Below are positions 32,887-39,264 of a stretch of DNA of 41,652 bases, one piece after another. The position numbers and the translations under genes are program-made. A model generated the notes under the pieces. That model saw only the letters and a list, made by a program, of their open reading frames with translations. It was not told the DNA's origin and did no database searches. The DNA is from a virus. Every line of letters begins with the position of its first letter. Positions within the stretch are counted from its first letter, which is position 1. The DNA lies in the IMG/VR virus record IMGVR_UViG_3300009379_000029, positions 1-41,652 of that record. The stretch is one strand, 5' to 3'.

Positions 32887-33081
32887 ATGAAAGTACTATT
32901 TGACTATGAACGTGAGGGGTTGATCATTGGTGTCACCGGCTCGACCTGCTGGACCAAGAATGGTAAACCCCTGATGTTCTACGCAAGACGTGGACGAATT
33001 GCTGGTGGACACTTAGTCCAAGTCATTCTGTTCTGGATCTTGGCGATTACTATTGCTTACGAAGGGAAGTCTGATAAGTAA
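32887..33081 (+). CDS. Small membrane-anchored protein between the terminase genes
   Basis: 64 residues. Soluble N-terminal half (MKVLFDYEREGLIIGVTG...), then a hydrophobic helix LVQVILFWILAITIAY near the C-terminus and a short charged tail. T7 has Rz-type genes 18.5/18.7 here, but this product has no recognisable Rz features (no long periplasmic helix), so the role is open. ATG 32887 with AAAGGAG upstream. Confidence 0.7.
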   Translation: MKVLFDYEREGLIIGVTGSTCWTKNGKPLMFYARRGRIAGGHLVQVILFWILAITIAYEGKSDK

Positions 33082-34837
33082 AGTCTCAATTGGGGGCCTG
33101 AAAAAGGGCTATTCCAATCCGATTGACGGAAGTATCATCACCGGGGACCCCATCCTGGATGACTTCCGTAACTTCCTCTACATGGTGTGGAAGCACCTGG
33201 ACCTCCCCGATCCGACACCCCTCCAGTACGAGATCGCCCTTTATCTACAGGGTGGTCCTAAGCGACAAGTCATTGAGGCATTCCGTGGGTGTGGTAAGTC
33301 GTGGATTACAGCGGCTTTCGTTCTGTGGTGCCTGTTGCGCGATCCTCAGCGAAAGTTTCTTGTCGTCAGTGCGAGTAAACAGAGGGCCGACGCCTTCAGT
33401 ATCTTCACACTGCGACTGATCAGAGAGATGCCTATCCTCAAGCACCTGATCCCCAGGACTGAACAACGAGAGTCCATGGTCGAGTTTGATGTAGGCCCGG
33501 CAAGTGCCCACCAAGCGGCAAGTGTCCGGTCGGCTGGTATTGAGTCCCAGATTACGGGTGGGCGTGCTCACCATATCATTGCTGATGACGTTGAGGTCCC
33601 GAAGAACAGTGCCACCCAGGCCCTCCGGGAGAAGCTCCTCAAGTCGGTCAGTGAGTTTGAAGCAATCATCATTCCTGAAGGTAAGCCCCGAATTACATTC
33701 CTGGGGACCCCACAGACTGAAGAGTCAATCTACAACCTCATGAACGCCAAGGGATACGACGTCCGTATCTGGCCTGCACGGTATCCAGGAGAGGCGAAAA
33801 TAGCCGCTTATCGAGGTCACCTTGCTCCTACTATTCAGAAGCTCCTGAGTGCCAATATGGGGTTGGCTGGTGAGCCTGTGGACCCCCGACGATTCGATCA
33901 ATTGGAACTGCTGGAACGCGAGGCATCCTATGGTCGTTCAGGCTTTGCGCTTCAGTTCATGCTTGACACATCATTGAGTGATGCAGAGAAGTATCCATTG
34001 AAGACTGGTGACCTGATCGTAACGAACATCAACAGTGCGGTTGCACCCATTGGTATCCAGTATGGTAGTGGACCCCAGCAGATCACAAGGGACATCCCGA
34101 ACGTGGGCTTCAGTGGTGACAAGTGGTGCCGCCCTCTGTTTGCCGACACTACGCTGGCTCCCTATGAGGGAATCGTCATGGCTGTTGACCCTTCTGGTCG
34201 TGGTTCTGATGAGACTACCTATGCCGTCGTTGCCCAGCTCCACGGTAACCTGTGGGTCCTGGATATTGGGGGATTCGCTGGTGGCTACGAGGATGAGACC
34301 CTGGAGGCCCTGTGCCGAATCACCAAGCGTTTCTCCGTCAAGGCTGTGATCGTGGAAAGCAACTTTGGTGATGGCATGTTTACCCGCCTGTTGCAGCCCC
34401 ATATGAGGCGTATTCACGGGGTCTGTGCCATTGATGAAGTATCCCATAGTGTTCAGAAGGAGAAGCGAATTATCGACGTTCTGGAGCCTCTGATGAACCA
34501 GCACCGTCTGGTTATGGACGAGGAAATCATCCGTCGTGATATTCGGTTGAACGTCCATGTGGAGAACCGTCTGCACTACAGTCTGTTCTACCAGATGACC
34601 CGTTTGTGTAGGGCGCGTGGTGCCCTCAAACATGATGACCTTATTGATGCCCTGGCTATGGCTTGCACCTACTGGGTGGACGCAATGAGCCGGGACGAGG
34701 ATACTGCCATCAAGTCCCATCAAGCAGCAGCCCTTGCCGCAGAGCTGGAGAACCATCAGCGGAACCAATCTGGTCTATTTAATAGTGGACCTGTGAAGGC
34801 ACGCTGGGGTTATTCTGGGACGTTTACGGGGTTCTGA
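33074..34837 (+). CDS. terL: Large terminase subunit (T7 gp19-like), start uncertain
   Basis: Packages DNA with ATP hydrolysis and cuts concatemers. The ATPase Walker A is EAFRGCGKSWITAAF, with FLVVSASKQRADAFSIF and the Walker B IIADDVEVPKNSA; the nuclease half has VMAVDPSGRGSDETTYAV, VESNFGDGMF and LKHDDLIDALAMA. These blocks run parallel to T7 gp19 (586 residues). From ATA 33074 the product has 587 residues; ATA follows AAGGGA by six bases and overlaps the previous gene. The nearest conventional codon, TTG 33053, has no SD and adds seven residues. No ATG is available before the conserved core. Confidence 0.95.
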   Translation: MSKVSIGGLKKGYSNPIDGSIITGDPILDDFRNFLYMVWKHLDLPDPTPLQYEIALYLQGGPKRQVIEAFRGCGKSWITAAFVLWCLLRDPQRKFLVVSASKQRADAFSIFTLRLIREMPILKHLIPRTEQRESMVEFDVGPASAHQAASVRSAGIESQITGGRAHHIIADDVEVPKNSATQALREKLLKSVSEFEAIIIPEGKPRITFLGTPQTEESIYNLMNAKGYDVRIWPARYPGEAKIAAYRGHLAPTIQKLLSANMGLAGEPVDPRRFDQLELLEREASYGRSGFALQFMLDTSLSDAEKYPLKTGDLIVTNINSAVAPIGIQYGSGPQQITRDIPNVGFSGDKWCRPLFADTTLAPYEGIVMAVDPSGRGSDETTYAVVAQLHGNLWVLDIGGFAGGYEDETLEALCRITKRFSVKAVIVESNFGDGMFTRLLQPHMRRIHGVCAIDEVSHSVQKEKRIIDVLEPLMNQHRLVMDEEIIRRDIRLNVHVENRLHYSLFYQMTRLCRARGALKHDDLIDALAMACTYWVDAMSRDEDTAIKSHQAAALAAELENHQRNQSGLFNSGPVKARWGYSGTFTGF

Positions 34838-34860
34838 AAAGTGTAGGACATTCGGCCACA

Positions 34861-34888
34861 TATAGGTTCCCTCCATAGTAGGGGAGAG
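34861..34888 (+). promoter_or_regulatory. Putative phage RNA polymerase promoter at the genome right end
   Basis: AGGTTCCCTCCATAGTAGGG followed by GAGAG. The 20-base core is identical to the promoter at 15889. It lies 24 bases after the terminase stop, where T7 has phi-OR, and no gene follows it. A role in replication or packaging-linked transcription is likely. Confidence 0.75.
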
Positions 34889-34903
34889 TGAGCTGAGTGT
34901 CCC

Positions 34904-34989
34904 TACATTAGGTAGGTACTTTAGGTCCTACCTTGGGTCCTCCATCCTTATATACATAGGGTGGTACCTGGGGTAGGTACCTTAGGTCC
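34904..34989 (+). repeat. Iteron-like repeats of TACNTTAGGTCC
   Basis: Copies: TACATTAGGT at 34904, TACTTTAGGTCC at 34917-34928, TACCTTGGGTCC at 34929-34940 and TACCTTAGGTCC at 34978-34989. The same unit is repeated after the promoter at 15889. All are downstream of a phage promoter. Confidence 0.7.
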
Positions 34990-35461
34990 CCTCATAGTCC
35001 CTATATATAAGGTAGCCCCCTCCCACCTGTCTCCCCACCTGTACCAGTTTCGTAGAATCGTGCAGATACAACTCCGTTGACCTGCACCCCTGGTCCTCCC
35101 ATCTGACCCCACCCGTCGTAGAATCTCCTATTATCGTCCTCACGACCTTCCCATCCTCACGCATACCAGTAGTCCCATCACCTCACGATCGTCTTCATAC
35201 GGCCCGGATGGTCCCTCTATCCTGGAATGGTCTCCCAATGTTTTCATTGCGAAAATCTGAAGGGGTATCATTAGGAGGCTGACCTGACCCTCACCCCCCG
35301 TGGCCTTGGTGTTCGCGCTAATAGGATCGTGCGTTTTCCAAAAGTAATCAGATACTGTCTATCCATAGGCCAACTTTGAGCCGTAGGGACACCACCAAAC
35401 GTCACTACACCAGCTGACAACCTTGTGGTGTCAACATCGGTCGCTGGGTGGTCTATCCGTC

Positions 35462-35533
35462 GGTGCCACCAATGGTCGGTGCTGGGGTGCCACCAATGGT
35501 CGGTGCTGGGGTGCCACCAATGGTCGGTGCTGG
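35462..35533 (+). repeat. Three perfect 24-bp tandem repeats
   Basis: Unit GGTGCCACCAATGGTCGGTG plus CTGG, three exact copies (35462-35485, 35486-35509, 35510-35533). A degenerate copy lies just upstream (about 35426-35448). Each unit contains GGTGCCACC, a short dyad. Lies in the non-coding region beside terminase; could be protein-binding sites for packaging or replication. Confidence 0.9.
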
Positions 35534-35966
35534 GGTGGTGTCTCCTGTCCTCTTGGTTGTTAACGTCGGGGTATCTGTTCGGTTGGTTGGCACTGGTGGT
35601 GGTCTCTACGGTCGCGGGACCTTGCGTCACTACACGTTCCTCTATCACTCCTGACGGCCTCTTGTGGTCACTATCTGTGATTTTTCTTGTGAGCTGGTTG
35701 TGCTGTTATTATGGGGGTTTGTCCTCTGTTGGCTGGTGGTGGTCAATCTTTTGTAATCTTTTCTGTTGACTGGTGGGGGTGGTCCGTGTAGCTTCAATCC
35801 ATCAACGGGGCAGCAACAACGCTCCATCGGGAACGGGCACTGAGCCCAACCCCTTAGATCTTTGACAAATTGAAGTGAGTGCCAAGTAAGCACCGACGAC
35901 CACAGCGGGTGGTTGTCACGACGACGAACGGCACAAAAGGTAACACTCTGTTTCTTCCAAACAAAT

Positions 35967-36010
35967 AGCGGGACCACAGGACGGCCAAATGGTCAACCTG
36001 TGGTCCCGCT
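35967..36010. terminator. Perfect 14-bp inverted repeat, terminator-like
   Basis: AGCGGGACCACAGG (35967-35980) and CCTGTGGTCCCGCT (35997-36010) with a 16-base loop, followed by CCTTTCATGTTT. It could stop transcription entering or leaving the early region, or be a processing site. The tail is not a clean T-run. Confidence 0.6.
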
Positions 36011-36127
36011 CCTTTCATGTTTATGGTCGAATAGGATCACTACAGCCACCCCACCACGATTAGGAACACTCCGAAAGGGTGGTAAACGGTAGCCGTGGTG
36101 GTCTTCTCCGACTATTAACTAAGTACT

Positions 36128-36139
36128 GGCCTTCGGGCC
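36128..36139 (+). other. UUCG-tetraloop hairpin before the first early gene
   Basis: GGCCTTCGGGCC forms a GGCC/GGCC stem closed as C(UUCG)G, with T and A extending it. It lies just upstream of the SD ATGGAGGAAC. The same element precedes the gene at 37734. Likely a 5' mRNA stabiliser. Confidence 0.7.
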
Positions 36140-36157
36140 AACATGGAGGAACAACCT

Positions 36158-36442
36158 ATGGATAACAAACAGTTTATATGTGCAGCCATAATGGAGAACT
36201 TCCCGGAGACATCAAAGGTTCCCGGTGAGGACTTCGGTACCGACTATTGGATCACCAACGGAGCACGGGCCTTAGGGCGCGTATCAGTGAGTGATAGTGG
36301 TTTGGGTTGCATTCAGGTTTGGTATCAGACGAATGGTGAAGACGAACCGAAGTCAGCCCACCTCAGCTACTCGAAACGCACCGACAGTGTGTGCGCTCTG
36401 GTAGATGATATGTTGACGGACTTCCAGCGGCTTACTTGCTAA
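36158..36442 (+). CDS. Small acidic early protein, unknown
   Basis: 94 residues from ATG 36158; the ATG at 36143 is part of the SD (ATGGAGGAAC) and is not used. Moderately acidic with FPETSKVPGEDFGTDYWI and SVCALVDDMLTDFQRL. First gene of the early region, where T7 encodes the Ocr DNA mimic, but I see no similarity. Host-takeover function is possible. Confidence 0.75.
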   Translation: MDNKQFICAAIMENFPETSKVPGEDFGTDYWITNGARALGRVSVSDSGLGCIQVWYQTNGEDEPKSAHLSYSKRTDSVCALVDDMLTDFQRLTC

Positions 36443-36475
36443 TCCACCGAACGACAGTACAAACCAAGGGGAACT

Positions 36476-36652
36476 ATGAACGACACCACGGCACAATACA
36501 TAACACGCCTACCTTGTGTGAAGGGGGTGGCTGTATTGCTGGACTTAGGGGCAACTGTAACTGAAGAGGACGGCACACTCTCTTATCAAATAGAGGGTTA
36601 CGTGTTCTTCAAAGCGTACCCGGACAGCACCACCCTGTATTACGAGTGTTAA
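36476..36652 (+). CDS. Small early protein, unknown
   Basis: 58 residues from ATG 36476 after AAGGGGAAC. Beta-rich and weakly acidic (GVAVLLDLGATVTEEDGTLSY, VFFKAYPDS). Stop TAA is followed five bases later by the first conserved intergenic hairpin. Unrecognised. Confidence 0.65.
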   Translation: MNDTTAQYITRLPCVKGVAVLLDLGATVTEEDGTLSYQIEGYVFFKAYPDSTTLYYEC

Positions 36653-36656
36653 TGAC

Positions 36657-36701
36657 CTATCGGACTCCTGACAATGGTCGGGGGTCTCATTAGACTATTA
36701 A
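36657..36701 (+). other. Early intergenic hairpin, copy 1
   Basis: Conserved CTATCGGACTCCT, variable inner part, then GGGGGTCTCATTAGACTATTAA. A 10-bp stem can form: GACTCCT pairs with GGGGGTC (two G-U), extended by GAC/GTC around loop AATG. It shares flanks with copies at 37022 and 37652, whose inner three pairs differ but still pair. Likely an RNA-processing or regulatory site between early genes. Confidence 0.75.
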
Positions 36702-36720
36702 CCCTATGGAGGAACGAACC

Positions 36721-37017
36721 ATGATTAGCACATTTAGTGAGCCACGAGTCTTTCTTAATAAACTCAAAAACATATACTCCATGTGGGATGGTGGGTACAA
36801 CCTGTTCTTTACCACCACTGACGGGGGAACACTATGTGTTAAGTGTGCTAAGGAAGAACGCACCAATATCATGCGGTCAATGGCTCATGAAGTTGACGAC
36901 GGGTGGAGGGTAAATGGTCTGGACAGTTGCACTGACTATGACCCAATGCCAGAACCTGACGACGACTGGGATGCAGCACCGATCATTTGTGATCACTGTG
37001 GAAAGGTCCTGAATTAA
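36721..37017 (+). CDS. Early protein with two CxxC pairs, unknown
   Basis: 98 residues from ATG 36721; an upstream in-frame ATG at 36706 is part of the SD. CVKC (about 41-44) and CDHCGKVLN at the C-terminus form a likely zinc site. The stretch between is acidic (DYDPMPEPDDDWD). Flanked on both sides by conserved early hairpins. Function unknown. Confidence 0.75.
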   Translation: MISTFSEPRVFLNKLKNIYSMWDGGYNLFFTTTDGGTLCVKCAKEERTNIMRSMAHEVDDGWRVNGLDSCTDYDPMPEPDDDWDAAPIICDHCGKVLN

Positions 37018-37021
37018 CACT

Positions 37022-37065
37022 CTATCGGACTCCTGAATACTTCGGGGGTCTCATTAGACTGTTAA
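37022..37065 (+). other. Early intergenic hairpin, copy 2
   Basis: Same conserved arms as at 36657 (CTATCGGACTCCT ... GGGGGTCTCATTAGACT then GTTAA), with inner pairs GAA/TTC around a three-base loop TAC. The change at all three inner positions relative to the other copies keeps pairing. Confidence 0.75.
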
Positions 37066-37097
37066 ACAAAACATAACCACCAACGGAGGAACATACT

Positions 37098-37619
37098 ATG
37101 AGTGAAAACCAAATCTACGTAGCTTGCCTTGCAGCATATAATAATGGTCATCTTCATGGAGAATGGATTGACGCAACCATGGGGTACGACACTGTCATGG
37201 AATCCATCCGGGAAATGCTCAAGGCAAGCCCCATACCGAACGCCGAAGAGTGGGCCATCCACGATTACGATGGTGAACTGTCAGGGTTGGGCCTGGGAGA
37301 GTACGAAGACCTTGAAACCGTCTGTACCCTGGCTGAGAAGTTGGAGGAGATCGGGGAACCCTTTGGTGCCTTTTACCAGTGGGCCGGAAGCCTGGACACA
37401 GCTGTCGAACACTTCGAGGACGCCTACCAAGGGACCTACGGTAGTGAGGAGGAGTACGCACAAGCATGGTGTGACGAAATGGAGGCATTGAAGGACGTCC
37501 CAAGCTACATTCAGTATCACATTAACTGGGAAGGGGTTGCACGGGACATGTTTATCAACGATGTCCACAGTGAGGAATTGAGCAACAGGCACATTGCGGT
37601 CTTTAGCAATAACTGGTGA
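37098..37619 (+). CDS. ardA: Antirestriction protein ArdA
   Basis: Mimics B-form DNA and inhibits type I restriction-modification enzymes, protecting incoming phage DNA. 173 residues, very acidic. The start IYVACLAAYNNGHLHGEWIDA is the hallmark ArdA block; then EEWAIHDYDG, the acidic EYEDLETVCTLAEKLEE, and FEDAYQGTYGSEEEYAQAW follow the family order and length (about 165-170). ATG 37098 has GGAGG upstream. It takes the functional place of T7 Ocr (gp0.3) among the first genes to enter the cell. Flanked by the conserved hairpins. Confidence 0.93.
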   Translation: MSENQIYVACLAAYNNGHLHGEWIDATMGYDTVMESIREMLKASPIPNAEEWAIHDYDGELSGLGLGEYEDLETVCTLAEKLEEIGEPFGAFYQWAGSLDTAVEHFEDAYQGTYGSEEEYAQAWCDEMEALKDVPSYIQYHINWEGVARDMFINDVHSEELSNRHIAVFSNNW

Positions 37620-37651
37620 TCCACCACTCGACAGAACAGACTGTTAATGAT

Positions 37652-37697
37652 CTATCGGACTCCTAAGTGAGGCTTGGGGGTCTCATTAGACTATTAA
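37652..37697 (+). other. Early intergenic hairpin, copy 3
   Basis: Same conserved arms; the inner pairs are AAG/CTT around loop TGAGG. Together with copies at 36657 and 37022 it shows compensatory change in three base pairs, good evidence that the RNA structure is maintained. Confidence 0.75.
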
Positions 37698-37704
37698 CAA
37701 CAAC

Positions 37705-37716
37705 GGCCTTCGGGCC
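37705..37716 (+). other. UUCG-tetraloop hairpin, second copy
   Basis: GGCCTTCGGGCC, identical to 36128-36139, again directly upstream of ATGGAGGAAC. Likely protects the 5' end made by cleavage at the preceding hairpin. Confidence 0.7.
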
Positions 37717-37733
37717 ACATGGAGGAACAACAC

Positions 37734-38108
37734 ATGAGCATTACCACTGAAGGGAACACTTTCGACAGCTACGCTTGTATCGGGGACACCGTCGAACGTG
37801 AGTCCGACAAGTATCGTCTGGTGGCCCGTCTGGAGTTTGACCACGACACCACCCCTGACGAATTTGACTGCTACGACGACGAGGACACCCAGGCATGGAA
37901 GGACAATGAGTGGTGTTATGTGGGGATTGTAATTGGTGCCAGCTATGACGGTATCACCCTGGATGACCACCTAACGTCTTGCTGGGGCTACGAGATGAAC
38001 CTTACTGACAACACATGGCTGACCACGGAAGCACTCCGACTCATGGAGGAGTCCATGGAGGAGGCTGAAGAGTTACGCAAGGATATGACCGCACGTCTGG
38101 CCGCATAG
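37734..38108 (+). CDS. Acidic early protein, possible DNA mimic
   Basis: 124 residues from ATG 37734; the upstream in-frame ATG (37719) is part of the SD. Strongly acidic (FDHDTTPDEFDCYDDEDTQAW, MEESMEEAEELRKDM). The composition and the place beside ardA would suit a DNA-mimic or host-inhibitor protein, but no family is recognised. Confidence 0.75.
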   Translation: MSITTEGNTFDSYACIGDTVERESDKYRLVARLEFDHDTTPDEFDCYDDEDTQAWKDNEWCYVGIVIGASYDGITLDDHLTSCWGYEMNLTDNTWLTTEALRLMEESMEEAEELRKDMTARLAA

Positions 38109-38117
38109 GAGGAACAC

Positions 38118-38348
38118 ATGAACGAACGAATTGTAATGTGTGTTGGCACATGGCCTGAGGACAATTATGCGGACTTTGAACTGACTGTGGCCGAAAAGCG
38201 TCACATCCTGAACGACCACAGCATGAACTACAAGGTACTACCCGATAACTCCCTGATTGCAGAGGAGGTCTTCAGCACAGGACCAAGCAAGTGGGCTGAC
38301 ACCACCGGGTGGACATGCTCCAATATCCGCAATTGGCTGGGCTATTAA
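38118..38348 (+). CDS. Small early protein, unknown
   Basis: 76 residues from ATG 38118 with AGGAGGAAC upstream, nine bases after the previous stop. VAEKRHILNDHSMNYKVLPDNSLIAEEVFSTGP; ends WTCSNIRNWLGY. Slightly acidic, soluble. No known domain. Confidence 0.75.
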   Translation: MNERIVMCVGTWPEDNYADFELTVAEKRHILNDHSMNYKVLPDNSLIAEEVFSTGPSKWADTTGWTCSNIRNWLGY

Positions 38349-38359
38349 GAGGGAACACA

Positions 38360-38614
38360 ATGCTGAAATCAGAGAACGTTAACAACTATCGACTCGTGAA
38401 GGCCATAGCTGAGGTGCATATCCATGGGACATATCTGGAGGACTACATCGTGGATGTATTCTTTGAGCACGGAAGCTTTGGTGTCAAGGCATGGAACGAA
38501 GATGGCGAACGGAACTTCCGGGTGGTGGACTCCGAGTGCGCCCTTTGCCAGGGTGAAGTTGATTATTGCACAAACTGCGGAGCCCACTCTGGCATGGCTC
38601 TTGAGGAGCTTTAG
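38360..38614 (+). CDS. Small early protein with C-terminal zinc-ribbon-like Cys pairs
   Basis: 84 residues from ATG 38360 after GAGGGAAC. N-terminal alpha-beta part (YRLVKAIAEVHIHGTYLEDYIV) and a C-terminal CALCQGEVDYCTNCG that can bind one zinc. Unknown function. Confidence 0.75.
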   Translation: MLKSENVNNYRLVKAIAEVHIHGTYLEDYIVDVFFEHGSFGVKAWNEDGERNFRVVDSECALCQGEVDYCTNCGAHSGMALEEL

Positions 38615-38623
38615 GAGGAACGT

Positions 38624-38803
38624 ATGAAACTAACATTCTGCTGCCAGGGACAGGTGATGACCGCCCATACAGGGACAGCCCGATGGAACTGGATCAATTG
38701 GCAGCTACATCAGGAGGGCTACAAACCATTGGAACGTTTACTGAACTACCCGGAACCAGTCACTGTGGGTTCCTATACGATCCTGGATGTACGCCGGGGT
38801 TAA
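38624..38803 (+). CDS. Small Trp-rich early protein, unknown
   Basis: 59 residues from ATG 38624 with AGGAGGAAC upstream. MKLTFCCQGQVMTAHTGTARWNWI...; four Trp-adjacent aromatic residues in the N-terminal half, ends YTILDVRRG. Soluble by appearance. No family recognised. Confidence 0.65.
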   Translation: MKLTFCCQGQVMTAHTGTARWNWINWQLHQEGYKPLERLLNYPEPVTVGSYTILDVRRG

Positions 38804-38865
38804 ACCTCAATCGGAGGGTCCCAACCCTGGGGCCTTCCTGTGGATGTTTAACCATAGGAGGTTTA

Positions 38866-39141
38866 TTGAAACGACTGTTAATTGGAATGGTGTTGGTCAT
38901 ACTACTGACGGGATGTACCCACAGCACTCTAATACCATTATTTTCCGGCAATTGTGTGGATCGTGCAGTTCAGATTCGCCAGCATCTCAAGGAGGACGGA
39001 TACGAAGCTGAGATCGTCATCGGAACAGGTAGGCTGCATGGTAAGAAGGTAGGTCACGCCTGGATTAAGTACCGGAAGCCAGGGAACTCTGAGTGGATTC
39101 GGTACACAAATTGGATCGCTAAACGAGAGGACATTTTATGA
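38866..39141 (+). CDS. Small lipoprotein with Cys-His (transglutaminase-like) motifs
   Basis: 91 residues from TTG 38866, which has AGGAGG upstream. A basic start, hydrophobic helix and lipobox (KRLLIGMVLVILLTGC) predict lipid attachment at Cys17, placing the protein in the envelope. The mature part has NCVDRAVQIRQHLKEDGYEA followed by GHAWIKY and EWIRYTNW: the order Cys, His, then an acidic or polar residue resembles transglutaminase-like / papain-fold proteins, though it is very short. It could be a lysogenic-conversion or superinfection-exclusion factor (inference). A longer in-frame reading from 38683 would overlap the previous gene and destroy the signal peptide. Confidence 0.75.
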   Translation: MKRLLIGMVLVILLTGCTHSTLIPLFSGNCVDRAVQIRQHLKEDGYEAEIVIGTGRLHGKKVGHAWIKYRKPGNSEWIRYTNWIAKREDIL

Positions 39142-39239
39142 AGCTACTGATCGGCCTGGGGCTTATCTTTGGGTTACCTATCCTGGGGGCCTATCTCCAT
39201 GAAGCTTTTGAACGCCACCAGCAAACCCCAAGGGATTGA
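39138..39239 (+). CDS. 33-residue single-span membrane peptide
   Basis: ATG overlaps the lipoprotein stop (ATGA). KLLIGLGLIFGLPILGAYL is a single membrane helix, followed by a charged tail (HEAFERHQQTPRD). The coupling to the lipoprotein suggests that the two act together at the envelope. Very short, but the overlap and composition are convincing. Confidence 0.55.
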   Translation: MKLLIGLGLIFGLPILGAYLHEAFERHQQTPRD

Positions 39240-39264
39240 AGCACATAGACTTATAGTGTATAGC
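39236..39264 (+). promoter_or_regulatory. Sigma70-like promoter of the regulator gene
   Basis: TTGAAG (39236-39241), 17-base spacer, TATAGC (39259-39264). It would start transcription near 39271, inside the inverted repeat at 39265-39303 just before the regulator ATG. Confidence 0.6.

Larger units (their letters stand above)
34838..36157. other. 1.3-kb non-coding region, probable genome ends and packaging / origin region
   Basis: No convincing gene in either strand. It holds, in order: a phage promoter (34861), iteron-like repeats (34904-34989), a pyrimidine-rich tract, two copies of TCGTAGAATC (about 35050 and 35107), a 24-bp triple repeat (35462-35533) in a strongly G/T-rich stretch (about 35400-35785), a perfect 14-bp inverted repeat (35967-36010), and the leader of the early genes. 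A possible TTGACA lies at about 35872 without a good -10. By T7 logic, terminal repeats and the concatemer junction should be here, after terminase and before early genes. I cannot see the exact ends. Confidence 0.7.

Noticed and set aside
35462-35533. Tandem repeats considered as a CRISPR array
   Set aside because: Units are directly adjacent without spacers and no cas genes are present.
35425-35769. 114-codon plus-strand hydrophobic frame containing the 24-bp repeats
   Set aside because: Hydrophobicity comes from the G/T-rich strand (Val, Leu, Trp, Gly codons). No SD before the start.
35872-35900. TTGACA as an early host promoter
   Set aside because: No acceptable -10 at 16-18 bases (AGTAAG at 17). 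Possible but too weak to list as a promoter.
35645-35977. 110-codon minus-strand frame in the non-coding region
   Set aside because: No SD, biased composition, runs across the perfect inverted repeat; more likely chance in G/T-rich DNA.
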